A stretch of DNA of 64,000 nucleotides from Drosophila miranda (Eukaryota > Arthropoda > Insecta > Diptera > Drosophilidae). The position numbers were made by a program, and so were the translations under genes. The DNA lies in assembly GCF_003369915.1 (NCBI RefSeq), contig NC_046675.1, positions 6,572,001-6,636,000 of the forward strand. Direction: 5' to 3'. Below, piece after piece: positions 1-9,781 of this stretch. Positions within the stretch are counted from its first letter, which is position 1. Each line of letters begins with the position of its first letter. The notes below the pieces were generated by a model. It was not told where the DNA came from, searched no databases, and saw only the letters and a list, made by a program, of their open reading frames with translations.

Positions 1-164
1 AATCTATACCAATATACACAGAAAAATCAGCAACAATCTCCGCAGAAAAATTCACAATTATCACCACAAAATCCACCACCGAAGGACCTGGGTATTCTCA
101 ACGAAATCCAGCTAAAATTGGACCAAGACTAAGTGCAACTTTACTGAAAGTTCTCACCAAATAA
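1..164 (+). CDS. 3' end of a secreted-protein paralogue (partial)
   Basis: This is an open frame read from base 3 to a TAA at 162-164, about 53 codons. No start lies in the window, so only the C-terminal end of a gene is present. It is Thr/Ser/Ile-rich and ends in a P-x-x-I-G-P-R-L-S-A-x-x-L-K-V segment. The last residues of the gene at 378-1537 and of the gene at 2052-2486 match this pattern, which is my reason for calling it coding and a tandem paralogue. AATAAA overlaps the stop codon and could serve as the polyadenylation signal. I do not recognise the family, so the function is unknown; secretion is inferred from the neighbouring paralogues. Confidence 0.6.
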   Translation, partial: SIPIYTEKSATISAEKFTIITTKSTTEGPGYSQRNPAKIGPRLSATLLKVLTK

Positions 165-324
165 AACTCTCCAAAACCCAGACTACACTCTCTAAAATCA
201 CAGAAAATTCCAACCTCCACTCAAAACTATTACAAAATACATTCAATAATTGATTGTGAGAGTATTATTCTCTCTTAATGAATCTCACGACCTGAACCCG
301 TTTGCCCCACTACAACAATTCCAT

Positions 325-366
325 ATAGAAATAAAACCCAGCTGCAACTGAGAGCAGGTCTCAGTG
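325..366 (+). promoter_or_regulatory. Core promoter of the repeat-protein gene
   Basis: A TATA-like stretch (ATAGAAATAAAAC, about 325-337) lies roughly 30 bases before a TCAGTG initiator at 361-366. That initiator is 12 bases upstream of the ATG at 378. The spacing is typical of an inducible, tissue-specific fly promoter. No transcript evidence is available. Confidence 0.45.
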
Positions 367-377
367 ATCGAGTGAAA

Positions 378-1537
378 ATGCAGCCGTCTGTAAGTATAGA
401 ATGGCAAGCCGCTAGATTTCGATTGAATAGCAATATATCTCGTACATTTAGATGGTATTTTTGCTACTTGGTGGGGTCACCATCGCCAGTTCGTGTGCCA
501 TCCCAAATGCTGATCAAACAAAGAACTTCAACGGAAACCAACAGCAGACAAAGTTACCAGAGGTCTCTATAGATCATCCGAATCCGGAATCGAAGTCCCA
601 GTTGAATGCAGAGCAAGATATCGAACTCTTTCGAATGGTAACACAAAGTACCACGAATCCTAGAGAAGATCTTGGCTCTGTACCTTTGCCCACGCGTTTC
701 ACCATTTCAAATAATGAAAAGAAGACTTCTAATGAAAATAATGGTGAGAAAAGGATACCAGAAGTCTCTACAGAGATTACAATACCGGAACCTAAGTCCC
801 AGTTGAATTCAGAGGAGGATATCAAACTCTTTCGAATGGTACCACAGCGTACAACCATTCCTATGGAAGACCTTGTCTCTGAAAAGATTGTGCCTTTGCC
901 CACCCGTTCTCCAACGCCTCAAAGTTCTACCACTCTAAATGGTGAACAAAAGAAGACTTCCAAGGGAAAAAATGAGGAGAAAGAGATACCAGAAGTCGCT
1001 ACAGAGATTACAATACCGGAACCTAAGACCCAGTTGAATGCAGAGGAAGACATCGAACTCTTTCGAATGGTACCACAGCGTACAACCATTCCTATAGAAG
1101 ACCTTGCCTCTGAAAAGATTGTGCCTTTGCCCACCCGTTCTCCAACGCCTCAAACTTCTACCACTCTAAATGGTGAACAAAAGAAGACTTCTTCTGAGGA
1201 GAAAAAGATACCAGAAGTCGCTACATCGGAACCTAAGACACAGTTGAATGCAGAGGAAGATATCGAACTCTTTCGAAGCACCACGATTCCTAAAGTAGAA
1301 AAGATTGTACCTTTACCCACTCGTTCACCCACTCCTGGGACTACGATGATCACCTCCACCATCGCAAACACTTCTCACGGAGAGAATCAAGGGACACAGA
1401 CCACAGAAGTTATGCCAATATATATTATGCCTTTACCAATGCCTGGCAATGTTTCGGTCGAGTGTGAGGTCCAGCCATATAGTTTTGGACCTCGTTTGAG
1501 TGCACAACTTTTGAAAATACTCACAAGATTGGGCTAA
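378..1537 (+). CDS. Secreted Thr/Pro-rich protein with internal repeats
   Basis: Two exons: 378-389 (ATG CAG CCG TCT) and 452-1537, joined across a 62-bp GTAAGT...TTTAG intron in phase 0, giving about 365 aa. The join places MQPS before a hydrophobic stretch (MVFLLLGGVTIASSCA), making a good signal peptide, so I chose the ATG at 378 although the second exon also begins with ATG. The mature part is four diverged repeats of about 60-80 residues. Each carries IPEV, EPK-x-QLN-x-E-x-DI-x-LFR and V-PLPTR-x-TP blocks in a Thr/Ser/Pro-rich, mucin-like setting. The C-terminus has the P-x-x-F-G-P-R-L-S-A-x-x-L-K-I signature shared with both neighbours. AATAAA signals follow at about 1541 and 1567. The function is unknown; an extracellular, possibly O-glycosylated, cuticle- or gland-type protein is inference. 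Confidence 0.7.
770..1340 (+). repeat. Near-identical internal coding repeats
   Basis: Within the exon, the segments at about 783-957 and 1006-1191 are almost identical in nucleotides, including synonymous positions. The segments at about 560-710 and 1210-1340 are more diverged or shortened versions. This indicates a recent unequal-exchange duplication of the middle unit. Confidence 0.75.
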
Positions 1538-2051
1538 GAAATAAAATGTAATTTATATTTAAAAAGAATAAAGCATCAAAAACACCAACGTAATATCCCA
1601 AAAATGTATAGAATTCCCTGATATTTCCCCACACACAGAGAGCTGTGATGAGACAATACCCCGCCATAGATCCACTCTCCAATCAACAGCAATTACTGTC
1701 AATCAGCATGATCATGATCGTCACGTCGGTGTGTGGGGCCGATGCAATTATTAAATCTAGTCAATAATCATAGCCAATACCGATGCTAAGAGTCACAACA
1801 GACTCGACAGATCTCGCTATATCTATCCTCTAACGGAGGAGAGTAAATGGTGCGGAGGAAAACTCTCAATTTGCAATGCTATCGACCGGTTAAACCTGTT
1901 CCGTAGTGCTCTATAGATTGCCGCAAATAAATAAATATCGTATACGAGACGGAAATTTCATTCATTCAGTGCTTTTTAGCATCGGGAACTAGAATGATCA
2001 GAACCACTGCAGTGAGTATTACACGATCTGTGAGCTCTTCAAATACAAAGT

Positions 2052-2486
2052 ATGATCTTTCAGTGTCTGTGCGTGTCATTGTTATTGATCTGTCTGTCTA
2101 TCGAAAGGAATGATGGCGCCACAAAAGTGCTCTACGAATTTCAGTGAGTCTTTCTGTATTTTATTCCCTTCCAATAACTCCAACGATCTGTCCTTAGCAT
2201 TCGTGAGAGCACAGGCAATCGGGAGGAAAAGGGCGAGCTCAAAGGTAACTCAACTTCCGGTGAAAATGAATCCCGAGCGGAACCCGAACTGATCATCACA
2301 GGTAAACGCACTTCCTCTCTGATTCTGCCCGGCTGTGATCCCACCACTGGGGACTATGTCTACAAGGAGGATGCCACCTATGTGGCGGATAACAGCGGCT
2401 ACCATGTCAAGTACAATTTCAGCATAGAACCCCTCGAGCTGGGCACACGTCTCAATGCGAAAACACTCAAAGTATCCGTCGGTTAG
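2052..2486 (+). CDS. Small secreted protein, same C-terminal family
   Basis: Two exons, 2052-2143 and 2198-2486, separated by a 54-bp GTGAGT...CTTAG intron in phase 2, giving 126 aa. The N-terminus (MIFQCLCVSLLLICLS) is a clear signal peptide. A charged linker of about 40 residues follows, then a C-terminal half with a YVADNSGYH motif. That motif recalls the Y-x-A-D-x-x-G-Y core of Rebers-Riddiford cuticle proteins, but the match is too short to assign the family. The end, P-x-x-L-G-T-R-L-N-A-x-x-L-K-V, matches the two upstream paralogues. A second possible start at 1994 with its own GTGAGT donor would lack a hydrophobic leader, so I preferred 2052. The product is unknown; extracellular matrix or cuticle is a guess. 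Confidence 0.65.
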
Positions 2487-3968
2487 CCCTAGGATTAGCA
2501 TTAGAAGAACCTGAACTAAATATTTATTATAAATCGCCCACGCAGACAGAGCCCACAAATGCACAGAGAAACTGGGAAAGGAATGTTTCCAACATTCTTC
2601 TCTACGGTACGATGAAATCTATTGCATGTCGCGTGTTCGATTATGTAGTTTTTTATATTTTAAGAGCTTCAACATTGCGATTTTTAAAGTACAAATAATT
2701 TTAGCCGATAAATTAATCAATTTTCTGAAGGATTAATACATTTTTATATACAAATTTTGTATGCCTTATTTTGCACAAGTTTTTACAAGTATTTTCTTCA
2801 ATTATTGCAATGTTTTTGTCACACATTTCACGAATATTTGAACAGAAATTTGCACTGGCTCAAGCGACACCAAGTCGAAGCCGGTTACCCGCTGTTCTCA
2901 GGCACAAATCCAAGCCGCCCAACAGACCGTAGGGCGCTGCCGCATGACGCGCCATATGCAGGAAAGATAAATGTTAGACTAATATTTGAGAGAAATTACC
3001 ATAAACTATACTAAAGGCTACAATAAATTAGGAAAATTGTATCCCATTCAGCTTTCTTTTTCTCTGCAACTTCTGCAGACCTCTTTTTTGTGTTAACAAG
3101 TGCTTTCCAAGCTTTTGTAAACAGCTGTTTAGCCATTGGCAGCGTTGCCACTAGATTTCTGTGCAAAGTGAAGTTGGCTGCGCCTCACTTTTCTGTGCAA
3201 AATGGCAGCCTCTTGAGGAAATAATTTTGAAAAAAGGACCATCGTAAAGCCAATGTTTGTCTTACAAGTAAAAATCGTATATAATCTATGGAAACATAGT
3301 CCTGGCTCTGCCCCATTAATTGTAAAAAAGCAAAAACCCCTTACCGTGTGTGAAGTTTCCTTTTGTCTGTCTGGTGATGATTGCTGGTCTGACTGCTGCG
3401 AATTCTAGTTAACACTTTCCAGTACTTAAGACAAAAACACAGTCGTCTTCTGGGAACTGTCTCAAGTAATGTGTGTCTATGAAAATGATTGTAGAAGAAA
3501 AGCTGTATATCTGCAATGAGAGGGTTGATTAAAGGGAATCATTAGATTAAGACGACAACAAGCCAACGATTAAGTGAGGATAAACAAATTTCAATTTAGA
3601 AACAACCTTGGGGAGGCCCGGAAAACTCATTAACAGCGAGTGGGAGGTGTGGAAGAGCTGAACGCCTGCTACCTTGTGGGTCAAGTGCGAGTAGAGACGT
3701 GGGAGAGAGAGAGAGAGAGAGGGCCAGCCAGTATTTTAGGTCAGAGTCGCGTAATTGAGCTGGTGAGCGAATAATATTCACTGCATCGGTTAATGAAACT
3801 AATTAACTAATCAAGCGGTCGGTCTCTGGAGGTTGGGGGGGCCCCATGACGATAAGACCCCAGACGGCATCCAGTCAAAAATCGACGCATCTCTCGATTT
3901 GAGCTCAGTTTCGTTTCGGCAATCATACGGAGCACACACAGATCAGACCCAGACTCTCTGAAGATCGA
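2487..3968. other. Intergenic, no gene seen
   Basis: AT-rich spacer with only short, unconvincing ORFs. It holds a (GA)n run at about 3705-3722. A TCAGTT initiator-like site at about 3905 probably belongs to the neprilysin-like gene that starts at 3969. Confidence 0.5.
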
Positions 3969-6041
3969 ATGGAATACTCTGGAATGAGGCTGATGGTGCC
4001 TTTGCTGCTGCTGGCAGCCTTCTCTGTGGCTGGGGCTGCAGTGACGCATCCTTTTGCCACCAACTACACGAATGACATCCTGCGCCTGGCCAAGGCGGCC
4101 CACATCAAGGCCTACATGGCCGAAGATCCGGACAGGGCGTGCGATAACTTTTACGACTTTGCCTGCGGCAATTGGCCGCGTCTGCATCCGGCCAGGATCC
4201 ACAACCACAAGACCAACTATCTGGAGGAGCTGCAGGAGCTGTACATCCGCAAGAGCGCCGATATGCTCAAGAGTTCGGCGCGCAGTGCCGACAGTAGTGC
4301 CGATCGCATCCTCAAGAACTTCTTCAACTCGTGCTGCCTGCAGGCGAACGACACACGGTCCGCCCTGACGGCCGTCCTGCTCGAGGCGACGGACTTCCGC
4401 GGCGGCTGGCCCGAGATTCGAGTGCCCTCGTGGTACCAGTACGAGTACGACTGGCTGAAGGTGGTGGCCACCCTGAAGCGGCAGCTGGGCGTGGACATAT
4501 TCATCGGCCTGGACGTGATAGTCGACTACAAGGAGGAGCATATGCATCGCATAAAGCTCGGTGCCCCCGCGTTGCCGCTGGGGCAGCGTCGCCACTATCT
4601 GGACGGGCGCTACCAGGGCACACGCGACCTGTACAGACGTTCGATTCAGCAAAAACTGATGCTCTACTTTCCCGAACAGTCAAAGCAATGGCTGAAGGAG
4701 GTCTCGGAGCAGGTGCTCGGCATTGAGGAGCAGCTGGCCCAGGGCTTGCCCCACAATGCGGCGCTCACGCTCGAGCAGACGACGCGCCAGCGTACGGCGG
4801 CCGACATGAAGTCCGCCTACGGTAGCTATGTGGACATAAGCCGCTACCTGCAGCTGATCTTCAGCGACACTCTGTACGTGGACATCTACGAGACGCCCGA
4901 GGACTATCTGTCCAATCTGGTGGACGTGATCCGCGGCACGCCCAAGCTGCATCTGGCCAACTACACGATCTGGCGGACACTGGACACGCTGGATGCGGCA
5001 AGGATACCGCAATCCGTGCAGCCCGATATGTGGTGCATCAAGCTCACGCAACGGCACTTCCCCCAGCAGCTGGAGAGCCTGTTCCACAGGAACTACAACA
5101 ACATGCAGATGATCAACGAACTTCAGTCGACGTGGACGGACATCAAGCGGGTCTTTCGCGAGGATCTGCAGGCTTCGGAGAGGCTGCACTGGCTCTCGCA
5201 GGAGACGCGCCAGAAGGCAATCTCGAAGCTGGAGTCGCTGCAGCTGCAGTTTCGATCGCATGACGATCAACAGCTGATCCGCAAGCTGCACGGCCTCCAG
5301 CTGCAGGCCAAACAGTTCTATCCGAATCTCCTGGCCGTGCTGCAGTGGGAGACACAGCGGCGGCTGGCCAAACTGATGCAGGATCCTGTCGCCGAGGATC
5401 GGGTACTGCACAAGCTGCCGCACTACGAACTGAAGAGCAACAAGATCCAGGTGCCCATCACCTTTCTGCAGGCACGCTTCTTCTGGGATCCGGCCTATCC
5501 GAATGCCCTGAAGTACGGCACACTGGGCGTGCTCCTGGCCCGCCAAATGCTGCACGGTTTCGACGGTGAGGGCCGGCGCTACGATGCCCATGGCTATCAG
5601 AACAACTGGTGGGATTACACGTCCGAGAGCTCGTATGCGCGTCGGAGTCAGTGCTTCCAGGAGCAGTACGCCATCTTTGTGCAGTACCGGGAGAAACCGG
5701 TGCAGGATAAGCAGCTTCTGCGTCGCATTGTGGCCGACAATGGGGCTTTGGACATTGCTTATCGGGCGTACACCAAGTGGCTAAAGAACTCCGCGGATAC
5801 CATGGCCAGCTATCAGCGGGAGCGCCTTCCCCTGCTGGCCTTCTCGAACCTGCAGTTGTTTTACCTGGCCTATGCGCAGCTCTACTGCTCGGACTATCCG
5901 GAGACCCTGGAGCGGTACGAGGAGCTGCCCGAACAGCTGCGCATCAATGCGGCACTGTCCAATTCGCAGCAGTTCAGGAATGCCTACAGCTGCCCCAGCG
6001 GTTCCGCGCTGAATGCTCGCTTCAAGTGTACCCTTTACTAG
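3969..6041 (+). CDS. Neprilysin-like protein 1, M13 family, inactive site
   Basis: Single exon, 690 aa. A signal peptide (LMVPLLLLAAFSVAGA) follows an ATG in good context; a second in-frame ATG lies five codons later. The M13 N-terminal motif CDNFYDFACGNW and the C-terminal CPSGSALNARFKCTLY are present, as is LFYLAYAQLYC near the end, so the fold is full length and secreted. At the position of HEITHGFDD in neprilysin this protein reads RQMLHGFDG (about residue 525). The first zinc His and the catalytic Glu are lost. The ENIAD zinc-Glu motif reads RIVAD, so that ligand is lost too. It cannot work as a zinc metallopeptidase and may act as a binding or decoy ectoprotein. It is the first of three tandem genes. 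D. melanogaster has catalytically dead neprilysin-like proteins (Nepl15 is the one I recall); I cannot say which one this matches. Confidence 0.85.
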   Translation: MEYSGMRLMVPLLLLAAFSVAGAAVTHPFATNYTNDILRLAKAAHIKAYMAEDPDRACDNFYDFACGNWPRLHPARIHNHKTNYLEELQELYIRKSADMLKSSARSADSSADRILKNFFNSCCLQANDTRSALTAVLLEATDFRGGWPEIRVPSWYQYEYDWLKVVATLKRQLGVDIFIGLDVIVDYKEEHMHRIKLGAPALPLGQRRHYLDGRYQGTRDLYRRSIQQKLMLYFPEQSKQWLKEVSEQVLGIEEQLAQGLPHNAALTLEQTTRQRTAADMKSAYGSYVDISRYLQLIFSDTLYVDIYETPEDYLSNLVDVIRGTPKLHLANYTIWRTLDTLDAARIPQSVQPDMWCIKLTQRHFPQQLESLFHRNYNNMQMINELQSTWTDIKRVFREDLQASERLHWLSQETRQKAISKLESLQLQFRSHDDQQLIRKLHGLQLQAKQFYPNLLAVLQWETQRRLAKLMQDPVAEDRVLHKLPHYELKSNKIQVPITFLQARFFWDPAYPNALKYGTLGVLLARQMLHGFDGEGRRYDAHGYQNNWWDYTSESSYARRSQCFQEQYAIFVQYREKPVQDKQLLRRIVADNGALDIAYRAYTKWLKNSADTMASYQRERLPLLAFSNLQLFYLAYAQLYCSDYPETLERYEELPEQLRINAALSNSQQFRNAYSCPSGSALNARFKCTLY

Positions 6042-6279
6042 AGGGTATATCGATCTATCGATTCCATTTCCATTTATGTATTTTACACAAGAGTTTTTGT
6101 TGTTCTATAAGTAAAGCACTTGCTGCTGCCCCTTTAGTTTTTGTTTTGATTTACTCTCGAAGGGAGATAACCCCCGGGGATGACCCTCGACAATCTCGAC
6201 AGCTCTTTCGCTCTCAAAAGCGACTCTTGGTAGCTGGGAGGCTGCCTCTTTGTCAGTTGATAGCCAGAGCTCCGGCAGC

Positions 6280-8361
6280 ATGTCGATGTTTCTTCTTGGA
6301 CTCCTGCTCTTCCTCCTGCTACAAAGGTGCTCCGCGGCGGCCACCGATGCAGCAGCCACACCGAGCGGCAGCAGCTTCCAGCGCATCTACCAAACCGAGC
6401 AGACCCTCCGCAATGCCAAGGGCAAGGAGATGTTTGGCTATCTGAATCTCAGTGCCGATCCCTGTACGGATTTCTACGAGTATGCCTGCGGACGCTGGCA
6501 GGCGGCAGCCACACCCCAGCTGCAGTTGGAGCAGCGCACTGACGGGGATCTACTGCGTTTGCTCGAGGAGAGCGCCCATCGGGAGGACAGCGGTGTGGCG
6601 CGGCAGGCCAAGGAGTTCTTCAAGTCCTGCCTGGTGGCCCAGACCCAGACCCAGCAGAGCCAGCAGCAGTTCCTCAGCGAGTTTATCCAACAGAATGGCG
6701 GCTTTCCCGCCGTGCCCGGCTCCAATTGGGAGGTGCATCATCACGACTACGACTGGCTAAGGGTCCTGGGGGAGCTGCGGCACCGCTTCGGCCTGGACAT
6801 ACTGATCGGCCTGAGGATCGGCTACAACTATGCCAATGTCCATGAGAACAGTCTATATTTGAGCGAGCCGAGCACCGTCATTCCCCGGGCGCTGTGCACC
6901 CACAACCGCCTGGATATACGCGACATGGCCTATGAGCCGCTGGAGCGGCGCGTGGCCTCCGAGCTGAAGGCCTGGCTGGCGCTCGACAATGAGGCAGCCG
7001 CCCGTCTGGCCGCCGATATCGTGAGCTTCGAGCACGAGCTGTGCGGCGGCATGCTGCAGGACTCTGAGGCGTCGTGGGATGCCGAACGGCAGCTATACGC
7101 CGGAAACTGCACCCGCAAGACCCTCGCCGACTTCTCCAAGATCTACGGCCTGAATCTGGAGTCGTATGTGACCGCCAGCTATGGGCAGGTGATCTTCAAG
7201 CCCGTCTACATGGCCGCGCCGAAGTACTACCGCCAGCTGCAGCGCACGGTGGCCGCCCACAACGCCAGCCAAGTGGCCAACTACATCATGTATCGGGCAG
7301 TGTCCGCTCTGACCTTTCCCCTGGAGGATCGGCCGCATTTGAGGCGCAACGAGTGCCTGGGGCGCATCAAGCGGCACTTGCCCACGGCCTTGGGGGAGCT
7401 GTATGCCCGGCAGTTTGCCAGCGAGGATGCCCGCAAGGACCTGGAGGCACTCTACGGCCAACTGCAGGACTCCCTGAAGCAGAGCCTGAGCGCCGACTGG
7501 CTCGAGGAGGGCAGTCGTCGGGTGGCACTGCGCAAGCTGGTGGATCTGAAGCTCCATTTGCCCCACTACGAGCGGCCGCTGGCCTACAAGCTGCAGCTGG
7601 AGCGGAACAACTACTGGTCGAATCTCCGGCAGCTGCTGGGCGCCGTGGAGGCGCAGCAAATGGGTCGCCTCTTCGAGGAGGAGCTGCCCGCGCCCAGTGA
7701 TCCCGTGGAGGCGTACGAGGCACGGGTGCGGTACCGCCCCGTCCAGCGGCAGATCGACATGGGCCTGGCCCTGCTGCAGGCCCCCTTCTACGATACGCAT
7801 TACGGCCAGTCGCTGCGCTACGCGACGCTGGGCGTGGCTGTGGCCCGCCAAATGGCCGCGGCCTTCGATGATCCACACTGGTCCCTGGACCTGCTGGAGC
7901 GCGACAGCTGGGACGGTCTGACGGCCTGGAGATATCACGATCGGAGCGAGTGCTTCAGCCGCCAAGTGGAGGAGTATCTGCACGCCAATGCCAGTGCCAC
8001 GCGCCGGCTGATCGCCGACAGCGCCGCCCTCAATGTGGCCTTCGGGGCGTATCTCACGTGGCTGGGCTTCCAGGAGCCGAACAACGACTTCAATCGGCTC
8101 GCCAAGGAGACCCTGCCCGGCCTCAACTACTCCAATACGGCGCTCTTCTTTGTGGCCTACGCCCAGCAGCACTGCAGCCGCGAGGAGACGCGTCGTTGGT
8201 CGTCGTCCCAAAAGATGCCGCCGTACAGTGCCCTGCAGGATCACAGCTGGCCCCGAATGGCGGTCAATGGCCCGTTGAGGAATCTCGAGGAGTTTGCCAG
8301 GGAGTTTCATTGTCCCATGGGCTCGGCCATGAATCCGGCCACAAAGTGCCAAATCTACTAG
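6280..8361 (+). CDS. Neprilysin-like protein 2, M13 family, inactive site
   Basis: Single exon, 693 aa, starting only 238 bases after the previous gene. I chose the ATG at 6280 because it directly precedes a strong leader (FLLGLLLFLLLQRCSA); a TCAGTT initiator lies near 6253. The M13 N-terminal motif is CTDFYEYACGRW and the C-terminus is CPMGSAMNPATKCQIY. The active-site segment reads RQMAAAFDD (about residue 523) where neprilysin has HEITHGFDD, so both His and the Glu are missing. The ENIAD motif reads RLIAD. The protein is a predicted secreted pseudo-peptidase. It shares the intronless structure and orientation of its neighbours, as expected of a tandem duplication. Codon use is very GC-rich, which produces long antisense ORFs that are not genes. 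Confidence 0.85.
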   Translation: MSMFLLGLLLFLLLQRCSAAATDAAATPSGSSFQRIYQTEQTLRNAKGKEMFGYLNLSADPCTDFYEYACGRWQAAATPQLQLEQRTDGDLLRLLEESAHREDSGVARQAKEFFKSCLVAQTQTQQSQQQFLSEFIQQNGGFPAVPGSNWEVHHHDYDWLRVLGELRHRFGLDILIGLRIGYNYANVHENSLYLSEPSTVIPRALCTHNRLDIRDMAYEPLERRVASELKAWLALDNEAAARLAADIVSFEHELCGGMLQDSEASWDAERQLYAGNCTRKTLADFSKIYGLNLESYVTASYGQVIFKPVYMAAPKYYRQLQRTVAAHNASQVANYIMYRAVSALTFPLEDRPHLRRNECLGRIKRHLPTALGELYARQFASEDARKDLEALYGQLQDSLKQSLSADWLEEGSRRVALRKLVDLKLHLPHYERPLAYKLQLERNNYWSNLRQLLGAVEAQQMGRLFEEELPAPSDPVEAYEARVRYRPVQRQIDMGLALLQAPFYDTHYGQSLRYATLGVAVARQMAAAFDDPHWSLDLLERDSWDGLTAWRYHDRSECFSRQVEEYLHANASATRRLIADSAALNVAFGAYLTWLGFQEPNNDFNRLAKETLPGLNYSNTALFFVAYAQQHCSREETRRWSSSQKMPPYSALQDHSWPRMAVNGPLRNLEEFAREFHCPMGSAMNPATKCQIY

Positions 8362-8439
8362 GGAGTATTTCGAGGGGAAAACGTGGCCCCAAAGAATTGT
8401 ATCGATAAGTGTTCGTGAGTCTAGAATTTAATTGTGGTC

Positions 8440-8800
8440 CTATCGGAATGTCGATATCTTTTTGGGCATTCATCGTATCCCTATCGAATCGCTCGGGGCG
8501 AATGGCATTTCTTAGTGTCCTTTCCGTTATGAGACATTAGTACAGTGAATCATTTACAGTTATCGTATCGCCAACATCGATATTTACTTTTTCTGGTATT
8601 TTATCGTATCCCTATTCATCGTTTTAAATTTGCTCGTGGCGAATGGCATTTGTTTGTGTCATTCGCTATAAATGTGTGCTTCCTATTAAATGACATTTTT
8701 AAAATATCGCCATATATCTGGTTATTAATCGTACACCAATCGAATCACTCGGTGCGAATGTTCTTTTTGTGTCCTTTTGCTTATGGGAAATTCCCATAAA
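8440..8800. repeat. Three imperfect copies of a ~130-bp repeat
   Basis: Three diverged units each contain ATCGTA-(CC), then a CTCG-G-GCGAATG core, then a T-rich TTTGTGTCC-like end. The cores lie at about 8472-8520, 8602-8675 and 8727-8785. A fourth relative lies at about 12945-13015, beyond the third neprilysin-like gene. It has no coding potential. It could be a degenerate transposon or a satellite-like family; I cannot name it. Confidence 0.5.
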
Positions 8801-9781
8801 TCATTTAAAGCACCAGAATTTTTCAAATCGATTTTTTGAAATTTTTTTATAAATATAATTTACTCAAATCCATAAGAAAAAATATTCTTCATACTGGGGT
8901 TATGAAATCCTTTCGCTATATTTTTTTCTTGCAGGAAAAATAATAGCTAGTCTATCAATATTATTTGGCCTTTAAGAAGGAGATGCTCGCTTGTCTGTAA
9001 CGAGTATTCTTTCTCTTCTGAACATCCACTCGGACTCGGAATAGTCTGTGGAACATCCAGGCTTGACTTCGATAATGTAAGGAACAAGATTGGAACATTT
9101 TGTTGGTAATTTGTGTCTTTATAAAAGTAAAGAACGTGGGCTATTGCGAGTCGTGTGGTTTAAAGGGTTTTCTCAAGTAGAGATCTCATTTAGAAGTTCC
9201 CAAAAACGGCATCGATATTTTCACAAAAGCCAAAAGATCGATTATATCGATAATGAAATCGATTTGTTTGAAGAAAGTGTTATATTGGAAGAAAGGTGTA
9301 GGTACTACAAATACTAATTCCTCAAATCAAGTCATACACTTCTGGAGGATTCTACTACAGAAGAACTTTTCTACAATGAAGTTTTCTTTACAAAGAAATT
9401 ATTTTCAGAACTCTGCAATGTTATATGCCCCTTAAGATTGAGTTTTTTTTGTTAGTTTTTCTCAGTGAATGGAACAGAGGAAACTATAAAACTTTAAGGG
9501 AAGGCAAGCAAACATAGACCTTCTCTCGATCGGCTTTGTGTTGTTTTGCTGTCACTGCCAAGATCTTGGCTTGCTGTCGAGCGAGGCCGTCTTTGTTTAC
9601 GTCTCTCCCAGAGCCAGACACAGAGCCAAAGCCAAAGCCGCAGCGCGATAACCCCTCAGGGACTGCGGAGAGACAAACTTGACCCAAAAATCGACCAAGT
9701 TCATGAGCACGAGTCCGGAGCACTGCTTATCGCCCGCCACGGGCCCGTAGTCTGTCGCTCAGTCGACTTTTCAACGCCAAG
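8801..9781. other. Intergenic, no gene seen
   Basis: AT-rich at first, GC-richer from about 9500. A TCAGTCG initiator-like site lies at 9759-9765, only about 20 bases before the next ATG. Short ORFs here have no recognisable features. Confidence 0.45.
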
